Source: JBBDIX01 sp050486225 (lineage in GTDB: Bacteria; Actinomycetota; Nitriliruptoria; Nitriliruptorales; Nitriliruptoraceae). Taken from it: a DNA stretch of 64,000 nucleotides. The notes below the pieces were generated by a model. The model was not told where the DNA came from, made no database searches, and saw only the letters and a list, made by a program, of their open reading frames with translations. Below, one piece after another: positions 52,756 to 64,000 of this stretch (positions within the stretch are counted from its first letter, which is position 1; each line of letters opens with the position of its first letter). The stretch lies in the NCBI GenBank assembly GCA_050486225.1, contig JBJHCV010000007.1, forward strand, positions 1-64,000. The letters run 5' to 3'. The position numbers and the translations under genes were made by a program.

Positions 52756-53705
52756 TCTGTGTCCCCACCATCGCAGAAGTGCGCACCCACGTCGCCGAGG
52801 CGCGCGCGGGGGGCGCCGTCGTCGGGTTCGTGCCGACGATGGGTGCGCTGCACGACGGTCACCTCTCGCTCGTGAGGATCGCAGCCGAGCAGGCGGGCCT
52901 GGTGGTCGTGAGCATCTTCGTCAACCCGGCGCAGTTCGATCGGACCGACGACCTGCGGGACTATCCACGGGACCTCGACGCCGACCTGAGCGCGCTCGAA
53001 GGCCTCGGCCTGCAGGTCCCCGTCCTCGTGTTCACGCCCGAGGTCGCGGAGATGTGTCCCGACGGTGCCGCGACGACGGTGACGGTCAGCGCGCTCACCG
53101 AGACCCTGTGTGGGCGAAGCCGGCCGGGCCACTTCGACGGGGTGGCGACGGTGGTCGCGCGGCTGTTCGGCATCGTGCGTCCCGACCTGGCCGTGTTCGG
53201 ACGCAAGGACCGCCAGCAGCTCGCGGTGGTCCGTCGAATGGTCGACGACCTCGCGCTGGACGTCGACATCGTCGAGGGGCCGACGGTCCGCGAGCCGGAC
53301 GGTTTGGCCCTGTCGAGTCGAAACGCGCGCCTCGACGCATCCTCGCGGGACCGGGCCCAGCGGCTCGTCGCCGCGTTGGCGGCCGCGGTCGACACGGCTC
53401 GTCGGCAACGGGTCCATGGTCCGGTGAACCCCGACGACCTGCGGTCTTCGATGCACGACGTGCTCGACGGACTCGACGTCGACTACGTCGACGTGGTGGA
53501 CCCGGACACGTTCGCGCGCATCGACCGGCCCGTGCCCGGCGACGGGAGGATGCTCGCCGCGGTCGCGGTACACGTCGGTGGAGTGCGCCTCATCGACAGC
53601 GTCCTGGTCGGGGCACCGGACGAGGAGGTCACCGTGCTCACGCACCTCGGGGGTGTGACCACGGCCCCCGTGCAGACAGACACGGAGTCGGGAGGGACGT
53701 CGTGA
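52752..53705 (+). CDS. panC: pantothenate synthetase
   Basis: PanC, 317 residues, joins pantoate and beta-alanine with ATP. FVPTMGALHDGHLSLVRIA has the HIGH-type HDGH motif; FVNPAQFDRTDDLRDYPRDLDADL, VFGRKDRQQLAVVRRMVDDL and GLALSSRNARL follow (in pieces). GTG at 52752 overlaps the DUF2520 gene. The end overlaps nadC by GTGA. panB and panD are not in the window. Confidence 0.95.
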   Translation: MICVPTIAEVRTHVAEARAGGAVVGFVPTMGALHDGHLSLVRIAAEQAGLVVVSIFVNPAQFDRTDDLRDYPRDLDADLSALEGLGLQVPVLVFTPEVAEMCPDGAATTVTVSALTETLCGRSRPGHFDGVATVVARLFGIVRPDLAVFGRKDRQQLAVVRRMVDDLALDVDIVEGPTVREPDGLALSSRNARLDASSRDRAQRLVAALAAAVDTARRQRVHGPVNPDDLRSSMHDVLDGLDVDYVDVVDPDTFARIDRPVPGDGRMLAAVAVHVGGVRLIDSVLVGAPDEEVTVLTHLGGVTTAPVQTDTESGGTS

Positions 53706-54565
53706 CGGACGAGCGTGCCGCCGCGGTGGCGCTGGTGGGACAGGCCCTGGCGGAGGACCTCGCGGACGGCATCGACGTGACGTCGGTCGCGACCGTCCCC
53801 GAGGGTGCCATGGGCACCGCGACGCTCGTGTCGCGCGCCGACGGGGTCGTCGCCGGCCTCGACCTCGTCGCCGAGGTGTACCGGCAGGTCGACGACCGGG
53901 TGACCGTGGAACGTGTTGCCCGCGACGGTGACCGGGTCGCCCGAGGCGACGTCGTGGTGCGAGTGGACGGGCCGCTGCGCGCGATCCTGACCGGTGAACG
54001 AACCGCCCTGAACCTCGTCACCCACCTGTCCGGGGTCGCGACGTCCACCCGTGCCCACGTCGACGCGATCGCCGGCACCGACTGCGTCGTGCGTGACACC
54101 CGCAAGACGACCCCCGGAATGCGCCTGCTGGAGAAGGCGGCGGTCCGTGCCGGCGGTGGGGTCAACCATCGCATCGGGTTGTTCGACGGCCTGCTGGTGA
54201 AGGACAACCACGTCGTGGCCGCCGGCTCGGTCGGGGCTGCGACCCGCGCTGCGCTCGCGGCGGCAGGCGGGCTGCCCGTGCAGGTCGAGGTGGACGACCT
54301 CGACCAGCTCCGCGAGGCGATCGAGGCGGGAGCCCGCGACGTGCTGCTCGACAACTTCACCCCGCAGGACGTGCGCCGTGCCGTCGTGATCGTCCGGGAT
54401 CTCGAGCCGGTGTACGGCCGGATCCTGCTGGAGGCGTCGGGGACGCTTCGCCTCGACACCGTGCGTGCGTACGCCGAGGCGGGTGTGGACCGTGTGTCGG
54501 TCGGGGCCATCACCCACTCGTCGCCGCAGCTCGACCTCGCGCTGGACATCGCGCAGACTCGCTGA
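53702..54565 (+). CDS. nadC: nicotinate-nucleotide diphosphorylase (carboxylating)
   Basis: Quinolinate phosphoribosyltransferase, 287 residues, makes nicotinate mononucleotide from quinolinate and PRPP. AEDLADGIDVTSVATVPEG, ERTALNLVTHLSGVAT, DTRKTTPGMRLLEKAAVRAGGG, NHRIGLFDGLLVKDNHV and LLEASGTLRLDTVRAYAEAGVDRVSVGAITHS are all present (in pieces). GTG at 53702 is coupled to panC. nadA and nadB are not seen here. Confidence 0.95.
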   Translation: MTDERAAAVALVGQALAEDLADGIDVTSVATVPEGAMGTATLVSRADGVVAGLDLVAEVYRQVDDRVTVERVARDGDRVARGDVVVRVDGPLRAILTGERTALNLVTHLSGVATSTRAHVDAIAGTDCVVRDTRKTTPGMRLLEKAAVRAGGGVNHRIGLFDGLLVKDNHVVAAGSVGAATRAALAAAGGLPVQVEVDDLDQLREAIEAGARDVLLDNFTPQDVRRAVVIVRDLEPVYGRILLEASGTLRLDTVRAYAEAGVDRVSVGAITHSSPQLDLALDIAQTR

Positions 54566-54650
54566 ACATCCCCATCACGACACGCGCCGAGGCCGGGACC
54601 CCGACAGGCCCGTGTACCGTTCGGGCGATCCACGATTCGGGAAGGTGTGC

Positions 54651-56222
<1,572 letters not shown>

Positions 56223-56392
56223 TTCCCGCCGAGATCTCCCCGTTGTCACCATCTGGGGTGAAGATCGGAGCCGAACAGGCTGAGATCCCTGGCGTACAGG
56301 GGTCGACACTGGCACGCTGGGTTACGATCCAGGTCAGACCCAGGTCTGCATGGATCGTCGCCGGCAGCAGCCCCACGCGGAAAGACGAGCGC

Positions 56393-58912
<2,520 letters not shown>

Positions 58913-58949
58913 CCCACCGAGGCCGTCGGCCGGGGCACGCTCGAGGCGC

Positions 58950-60164
58950 TCAGCCGTGCAACAGGTCGGCAAGTTGCGAGCGCCGTCCGAGCGTGAGGTC
59001 GGCCGCCGCGCGTCCGAGCAGTGGCCCCAGCACGTTGCCGTGTCCGTTGAGCGCGCCGACGGCGATCGTGGACGATCCGAGACGTGCCACGACGGGTAGA
59101 CGGTCCCGGGTGCATCCGGTCGTCGTCGCCCACCGGTGGGTGACCTCCGGCGAGACGTCGAACGACTGCGCGAGCAGGTCGTCGAGTTCGCGCTGGACCT
59201 CGTCGGTGGGATGCAGGGACCACGGAGCGTCGTCCTCGGGGCCGCGGTCGTCGCGACCGCCGACGACGATGCGTCCGTCCGGCAGGCGACGCACCAGGTC
59301 GTGACCCCACCGGGCGACCGCCGGCACGGTCCGTCGGGCCTCCCTCGCCGGTTCGGTCGCGAGCATCTCGAAGCGCCGTGTCTGCACGATCCCCGACAGC
59401 GCCGGGATCACCAGTTCGAGCCCCCCGTCGATCGCGATGATGACCGACCGGCACCGGACCTCACCCGTCCACGTGTCGACGTCCCGCTCACCGACCTGCT
59501 GGGCCTCGGTGAACGCGAACAGTCGTGCGCCGGCATCGGCCGCCTCACGAGCCAGTCGCCGAGTGCGGAGGACGGGGTTGACCACCCCGTCACCCGGGAA
59601 GAGCAGTCCGTCGCCCTCGGGACCCGACCAGTGCTGGACGTCGAGTCCGTCACGCTGCATGACCTGGTACTGGCGCGCGCAGTCCTCCCGTTCGAGGGGT
59701 GACGTCGCGATCCGCAGACTGCCGGGCCAGGAGAACTCGTCGTCGCCGGCCGCGCGCAGGCGCGCCATCTCCTCGAGGGTCAGACGGTGCAGTTCCACCG
59801 CCCGACGTCGTCCGAGGATCTCGATGGCGTCGTGGTGGAATGCGGCGAGCCCGCTCCTGACGAGACCGGCGTTGCGAGACGTGGCCGCACCGCCGATCGG
59901 CCCTGACTCGATGCCCACGACGTCCATTCCCCGGTGGGCCAGGTGCGCGGCCGCGGCCAGACCGGCAGCGCCCAGCCCGATGACGCACACCTCGGCGTTC
60001 ACGGTCCCGTCGAGCGGCGCATGGGGTGCGGGCGCGTCGACGAGGTCGGCCCACACCGGCAGGGGGGCCGGGTCGGTCGGTCGTTCCGCCGTGACGACGG
60101 TGCGGATCGCGGTCTCGCGGGTGAGGCGGCCCGACGACCAGCGCGCTGCGAGTCGGCGACGCAT
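58950..60164 (-). CDS. FAD-dependent oxidoreductase (D-amino acid oxidase / glycine oxidase type)
   Basis: A DAO-family flavoenzyme, 404 residues. The dinucleotide motif is VCVIGLGAAGLAAAAHLAHRGMDVVGIE (residues about 47-74), followed by GGAATSRNAGLVRSGL, a substrate domain, and the C-terminal FAD contact GALNGHGNVLGPLLGRAAADL. The start at 60164 (MRRRLAARW) has GAGGGGG upstream. It probably oxidises an amine or amino acid to an imine with H2O2 release. Divergent from the DtxR-type regulator with 108 bases between. Confidence 0.85.
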   Translation of the reverse strand: MRRRLAARWSSGRLTRETAIRTVVTAERPTDPAPLPVWADLVDAPAPHAPLDGTVNAEVCVIGLGAAGLAAAAHLAHRGMDVVGIESGPIGGAATSRNAGLVRSGLAAFHHDAIEILGRRRAVELHRLTLEEMARLRAAGDDEFSWPGSLRIATSPLEREDCARQYQVMQRDGLDVQHWSGPEGDGLLFPGDGVVNPVLRTRRLAREAADAGARLFAFTEAQQVGERDVDTWTGEVRCRSVIIAIDGGLELVIPALSGIVQTRRFEMLATEPAREARRTVPAVARWGHDLVRRLPDGRIVVGGRDDRGPEDDAPWSLHPTDEVQRELDDLLAQSFDVSPEVTHRWATTTGCTRDRLPVVARLGSSTIAVGALNGHGNVLGPLLGRAAADLTLGRRSQLADLLHG

Positions 60165-60272
60165 CGGACCCCCTCGGTGGACCTGCGGTCCGGATGTCTG
60201 TTCGGGCGCAGAGGACACTCCGCCCGACCGTATCGGGCCACGGCTAGGCTCGGCGCTCGCGGGAGGTGGTTC

Positions 60273-60926
60273 GTGGCGCACGACCTGATCGACTCGACCG
60301 AGATGTACCTGCGCACCGTCCTCGAACTCGAGGAGGAGGGCATCCCCGCGCTGCGTGCCCGCTTGTCCGAACGTCTCGGGTTGTCGGCCCCCTCGATCTC
60401 CGAAGGTGTCGCGCGGCTGCAGGAACAGGGGCTGCTCGAGCTCGCCGCCGACCGAACGGTCGAACTCACTCCGGAGGGGCGTGAGCGTGCGACCCACGTC
60501 ATGCGCAAGCACCGCCTCGCCGAGCGCCTGTTGGCCGACGTCATCGGTCTCGACCCGGAGTACATCCACGAGGAGGCGTGCCGCTGGGAGCACGTGATCT
60601 CCGATCGTGTGGAGGACAAGCTCGCGGAACTGCTCGGCAACCCCACGACGAGCCCGTACGGAAATCCGATTCCGGGGTCGGGAGGCGCTCACGCGCACGT
60701 GGTGCCCCTCACGGAGGCAGGTGATGGTGCGGTGCGCCTCCACAGCATCTCCGAGTCCCTGCAGGGCGACGCCGAGGTGATCCACGTGCTCTACGAGCAC
60801 GGCATGCGTGCCGGAGAGACGGTCACCGTCGCGACGACCGACGCGTTGGTGGTGCTGGAACTCGACGAACACCGGGTCGAGCTCCCTGTCGAGGCGGCAC
60901 GACTGGTGTACGTGACCCGCGCGTGA
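60273..60926 (+). CDS. DtxR-family metal-dependent transcriptional regulator
   Basis: A 217-residue iron- or manganese-responsive repressor of the DtxR/IdeR/MntR family. The winged helix is at 1-70 (TEMYLRTVLELEEEGIPALRARLSERLGLSAPSISEGVARLQEQGLL in pieces). Metal residues are visible in VMRKHRLAERLLADVIGLD (His and Glu) and EEACRWEHVISD (Cys, Glu, His), as in DtxR. The C-terminal FeoA/SH3-like domain (about 140-217) is kept. GTG at 60273 has GGGAGGTGG. Its stop overlaps mutY (GTGA), which links metal sensing to an iron-sulfur repair enzyme. Confidence 0.92.
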   Translation: MAHDLIDSTEMYLRTVLELEEEGIPALRARLSERLGLSAPSISEGVARLQEQGLLELAADRTVELTPEGRERATHVMRKHRLAERLLADVIGLDPEYIHEEACRWEHVISDRVEDKLAELLGNPTTSPYGNPIPGSGGAHAHVVPLTEAGDGAVRLHSISESLQGDAEVIHVLYEHGMRAGETVTVATTDALVVLELDEHRVELPVEAARLVYVTRA

Positions 60927-61813
60927 CCGACGGGTTCTCCGACGCCCTCCTCGACTGGTGGAGCGGTGCGCGCCGTGACCTGCCGTGGCGCGCGACGCGG
61001 GATCCGTGGGCGATCCTCGTCGCCGAACTGATGCTCCAGCAGACCCAGGTCGAGCGGGTCGTCGAGCCGTGGCAGGCGTTCCTCACCGAGATGCCGACTC
61101 CGGCCGCCTGTGCGACTGCTGGAGTCGACCGGGTGATCCGACGATGGGAGGGGCTCGGTTACAACCGCCGTGCCGTGCACCTGCATGCCGCCTCGGTCCG
61201 CATCGTCGAGCGGCACGCGGGCGTCGTCCCCGACGACCTCGACGCCCTGCTCGAACTTCCCGGTGTCGGGCCGTACACGGCGCGGGCCGTGCGGGTGTTC
61301 GCGTTCGAGCACGACGACGCGGTCGTCGACACGAACGTCGCACGCATCCTCGCGCGAGTGTCCGGCGAACGCCTCACCGCGGCGGTGGCCCAGCGGCTGG
61401 CGGACGACCTGGTGGCCGATGGGCGCGGCTGGGCGCACAACCAGGCCATGCTCGACCTCGGCGCCCGGGTCTGCCGGCCGGCTCCGAACTGTCCGGACTG
61501 TCCCGTGGTCGGGTGGTGCCGGTGGGCGGGCGCAGGCCGCGCCGACCCGGACCCGGCACGAGGCTCCGCAGGGGTGTCGGGCGGCCAGTCGAGGTTCGAG
61601 GGATCGGATCGGCAGGGACGAGGCCGACTGCTCGGCGTGCTGCGGCGAAGGCCGGTCGCGGAGCACGAACTCGCTGACGTCTGCGGCTGGCCCGACGACG
61701 CCGATCGTGCCCAGCGCGTCGCGGCACGTCTCGTGGCAGACGGGCTCGCGCGACGTGACGGAGCGACCTACGTCCTGCCCGGGTCCGGTGCCGCCGCGGG
61801 CCGTCGAGCCTGA
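60923..61813 (+). CDS. mutY: A/G-specific adenine glycosylase
   Basis: MutY, 296 residues, removes adenine mispaired with 8-oxoguanine. Catalytic E35 (VAELMLQQTQVERV) and D136 (VVDTNVARIL), the helix-hairpin-helix LPGVGPYTARAV and the [4Fe-4S] pattern C-x6-C-x2-C-x5-C (CRPAPNCPDCPVVGWC) are present. The C-terminal MutT/NUDIX-like domain of longer MutY proteins is missing; instead there is a short variable tail with a winged-helix-like end. Starts GTG at 60923. Its last 46 bases overlap the convergent helicase gene. Confidence 0.93.
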   Translation: MTDGFSDALLDWWSGARRDLPWRATRDPWAILVAELMLQQTQVERVVEPWQAFLTEMPTPAACATAGVDRVIRRWEGLGYNRRAVHLHAASVRIVERHAGVVPDDLDALLELPGVGPYTARAVRVFAFEHDDAVVDTNVARILARVSGERLTAAVAQRLADDLVADGRGWAHNQAMLDLGARVCRPAPNCPDCPVVGWCRWAGAGRADPDPARGSAGVSGGQSRFEGSDRQGRGRLLGVLRRRPVAEHELADVCGWPDDADRAQRVAARLVADGLARRDGATYVLPGSGAAAGRRA

Positions 61814-63177
61814 TCGCGCCCGACCGTCGCCGTCGCGCGCAGTCGTTCGGCGGTCACGCGCTCCACCCGGTTGGCGATCGGTTCGACGGCCTGCAGGAAC
61901 GCGGCGTTGCTCCCCCGCTCCGGGTCCTCGCGCGTGCCACGGGCGTGCACGAGGGTGAACGTCGCCGAGCGTCCATCCGACTTGGGACGAAGCACCCGGC
62001 CGAGTCGTTGGATCAGGTGTCTCGGGGTTCGGAACGCGGCCAGCACGATCGCGGCGTCGGCGTCGGGCACGTCGAGCCCCTCGTCGAGCACCCGCGGTGC
62101 CACGACGCAGCGCAGGCGACCCGCACGGAACGCGTCCATGTGGCTCCGGCGTGTGCGCGCGTCGAGTCGGCCGTGGACCAGCGCCGAACCCACGCCGTGA
62201 CCGGTCAGGCGTGCGACGGCCTGTTCGGCCTGCTCGACGGTGTCGGTGAACACGATGCTGCGGCGTCCGACCAGTTCGGGTGCCAGCGTGTCGAGCACGT
62301 CGAGCTTGGCGTCCGCTCCGGCGGCGACGGCTCGGCGTTCCCTCAGCATCGCCAGGTATCCGGCTGCCGTGCGTCCGACCGAGCCCTCGGGACCATCGGT
62401 CGCGGGGGCGTCCCCGTGCGTGCGCGCCGCCGATGTCGCGGCGATCAGCAGACGTTCGGGATCGCGGGGCAGGCCGAGCTCGACGAGTTGGGCACGCAGT
62501 TCGCGTACGCGTCGGTCGGCGTGTTCGTACCCGGCGCGCTCTTCGGGCGTCAGGTCGACGCCGACCATCCGAAGGTGCAGTGGAGCGATGATCCCGTCAC
62601 GACGCGCCTCGAGGTACGAGTAGGAGTGCACCGTGTCACCGAAGTACGGCGTCAGGACGTCCTCGATGCCGTCGTCACTGCGTTCGTACGTGGCGGTGAG
62701 CGCGAGGCGGAGGACGAACGACTCCTTGAGGGCCGCGGACCAGACCGGGGATCCGTACCGGTGCGCCTCGTCGGCGATGAGCAGGCCGTCCCGGCCGAAG
62801 CGAGGCTCCAGGGGCACGTCGGCGGCGGACTGCGGCGTGGCGACGAGCACGTCGTGGTCCGCGAGGTCGTCCTGGCCGCCGCCTCCGAGTCGGCCGACCC
62901 GAGCGGTCGGTGCGATGCGCCGCAGCTCACCGACCCACTGGTCCTGCAGTTCCACGGTTGGCACCAGCACGAGCACGCTGCCTCCGCGACCCAGGGTGCT
63001 CACGGCCGCGGCCAGGCCGACTCGGGTCTTGCCCGCGGCCGTGATGGCCTCGACGATGCCGCGACCTCCGGCTGCGGCCCAGGCGCCGAACGCGGCCACC
63101 TGCCAGTCGCGCAGGTCCAGGCGGTCCAGCACACGGCGTGCGTCGAGCACGGAGCCGTTGGTCAGGGCGCGGTCCAT
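61768..63177 (-). CDS. DEAD/DEAH helicase of the XPB/Rad25-like group
   Basis: A superfamily 2 helicase, 469 residues. Motif I is VEAITAAGKTRVG, motif II LIADEAHR, motif III LTATYERSDDG (a hallmark of XPB-like and related helicases), and motif VI QRLGRVLRP with RxGR arginines. The region between has GDTVHSYSYLEARRDGIIAP, also XPB-like. There is no obvious nuclease domain. AGAGGAGG lies before the ATG at 63177. Divergent from disA by 243 bases. A DNA repair role is plausible; XPB-Bax1 pairs are known, but no Bax1 is present. Confidence 0.85.
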   Translation of the reverse strand: MDRALTNGSVLDARRVLDRLDLRDWQVAAFGAWAAAGGRGIVEAITAAGKTRVGLAAAVSTLGRGGSVLVLVPTVELQDQWVGELRRIAPTARVGRLGGGGQDDLADHDVLVATPQSAADVPLEPRFGRDGLLIADEAHRYGSPVWSAALKESFVLRLALTATYERSDDGIEDVLTPYFGDTVHSYSYLEARRDGIIAPLHLRMVGVDLTPEERAGYEHADRRVRELRAQLVELGLPRDPERLLIAATSAARTHGDAPATDGPEGSVGRTAAGYLAMLRERRAVAAGADAKLDVLDTLAPELVGRRSIVFTDTVEQAEQAVARLTGHGVGSALVHGRLDARTRRSHMDAFRAGRLRCVVAPRVLDEGLDVPDADAAIVLAAFRTPRHLIQRLGRVLRPKSDGRSATFTLVHARGTREDPERGSNAAFLQAVEPIANRVERVTAERLRATATVGRDQARRPAAAPDPGRT

Positions 63178-63420
63178 CGAGCCTCCTCTGGGCGGCGGTC
63201 GTCGGCGCCCGTCCACGGGTGACCCGACGCGTGGCGGCCCGCAGGGTTCGATCGCGTGTCCGAGCAGTCAGGGCACCAGCAGACACTACGGGTGTGACGT
63301 GAGGGCGTGGCGACGCGCAGGTCAGGTTCCGAGATCCGATCGCATACCGGTAGTAGGCTCGAAACCGGGTCGTGGACGGGTGCTCGACGGCCCGACGGTC
63401 ATCGACGGTGAGGAGTTCGC

Positions 63421-64000
63421 GTGGTCGAACCGGGGCACGAGATCGATCATCGTGCAGTCATCGCGCTGCTCGCACCCGGCACCAACCTGCGTGAGGGCCT
63501 CGAGCGGATCATCCATGCCGGCCGTGGCACCCTGATCATGATCGGCCGTCGGCCCGAGTACGAGGCGCTCCTGTCTGGCGGTTTCGACATCGACGTCCGT
63601 GCCACCGCCCAGAGGATCGCCGAGCTCGCGAAGATGGACGGCGCGCTCGTGATGGACGCAGCCGCCACCCGCATCCTGCGCGCCAACGTCCAGCTCGTGC
63701 CCGACCCCACGATCGAGACGGCGGAGACGGGGACCCGCCACCGCTCCGCGGAGCGCGCGGCGAAGCAGACCGGCCTTCCCGTCATCGCCGTGTCGGAGTC
63801 GATGGGCGTCGTCACGCTGTACCACGGCGACTCGAAGCACACCCTGGAGGAGGTCTCGGCGCTGCTCGTGCGCGCCAACCAGGCGCTGTCGACGCTGGAG
63901 CGCTACCGCGCTCGCCTCGACGAGGTGACGGCCGTCCTGTCGGCCCGTGAGGTCGAGGACGCCGTCACCGTGCGCGACGTGGTGCTCGCTCTGCAGAGGG
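63421..64000 (+). CDS. disA: DNA integrity scanning protein DisA (c-di-AMP synthase), 5' part
   Basis: The first 193 codons of DisA; the gene runs off the window. The DAC domain is complete: the DGA motif D73-G74-A75 (LAKMDGALVMD) and RHR at R106-H107-R108 (ETGTRHRSAERAAKQTGLPVIAVSE), both needed for c-di-AMP synthesis. The linker helix begins near residue 145 (LEEVSALLVRANQALSTLERYRARLDEV). GTG at 63421 has GAGGAG six bases upstream. radA, often adjacent in other bacteria, is not upstream here; an XPB-like helicase gene takes that place. Confidence 0.93.
   Translation, partial: MVEPGHEIDHRAVIALLAPGTNLREGLERIIHAGRGTLIMIGRRPEYEALLSGGFDIDVRATAQRIAELAKMDGALVMDAAATRILRANVQLVPDPTIETAETGTRHRSAERAAKQTGLPVIAVSESMGVVTLYHGDSKHTLEEVSALLVRANQALSTLERYRARLDEVTAVLSAREVEDAVTVRDVVLALQR

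Noticed and set aside
56223..56392. A ClgR-type operator or clear sigma promoter upstream of clpC.
   Set aside because: I see CGCTGGGTTACG and TACGAT but no proper palindrome and no -35 box at correct spacing.

Overview
The window looks like a chromosomal stretch of a high-GC actinobacterium, possibly a deep-branching class. The evidence is the gene order rpsK-rpsD-rpoA-rplQ-truA, the order metalloprotease (DUF2342)-tilS-hpt-ftsH-folE-folP-folB-folK-DUF2520-panC-nadC-lysS-clpC, a CIRCE-controlled groESL, a DUF4081-type GNAT candidate, and heavy use of GTG starts with ATGA or GTGA overlaps. The species cannot be named from the sequence. I found no tRNA, rRNA, CRISPR array, insertion sequence or prophage.

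Layout. (1) 1-3602: ribosomal protein and RNA polymerase alpha operon, entering in the middle of rpsK. (2) 3603-20445: an accessory catabolic island with visibly lower GC and more A/T-ending codons. It sits between truA and rplM, which are usually close together in actinobacteria. It holds an IclR regulator. A minus-strand operon encodes a metallo-beta-lactamase-fold hydrolase, an amidase, an AhpD-like protein, a CapA-like protein, a carboxymuconolactone-decarboxylase-like protein and a fumarylacetoacetate-hydrolase-family enzyme. Plus-strand units encode an MFS transporter, a complete tripartite tricarboxylate transporter (TctC-TctA-TctB) and a two-subunit CoA-transferase. A minus-strand operon encodes a three-subunit molybdenum hydroxylase. 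Several of its intergenic regions carry a related motif (GTGCGC-N4-CGAAC type) that I propose as the IclR operator. (3) 20858-33708: rplM-rpsI-glmM, a stress protein, glmS-nnrD-alr, a P1-type peptidase, then a tightly overlapped unit of a family-4 uracil-DNA glycosylase, the tRNA t6A genes tsaE-tsaB-rimI-tsaD and a GNAT acetyltransferase. (4) 33723-42181: rmlA, groES-groEL behind two CIRCE elements, an aldo/keto reductase, a nucleotide-sugar dehydrogenase, a thiolase and an ATP-type PEP carboxykinase. (5) 42231-42371: an assembly gap plus low-quality sequence, which I read as an unmerged contig overlap. (6) 42431-58912: pirin, a small membrane protein, then the tRNA-modification, purine-salvage, FtsH, folate, pantothenate, NAD, LysRS and ClpC block. 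(7) 58950-64000: an FAD oxidoreductase, a DtxR-type regulator overlapping mutY, an XPB-like helicase, and the first two thirds of disA, cut by the window end.

The core genes serve translation, envelope precursor synthesis, cofactors and protein quality control. The island reads as one inducible pathway: import of an organic acid (TTT and MFS), hydroxylation of a ring or aldehyde (molybdenum enzyme), hydrolytic steps (amidase, metallo-hydrolase, FAH-type enzyme) and CoA activation (CoA-transferase). Its substrate is not evident from the sequence.
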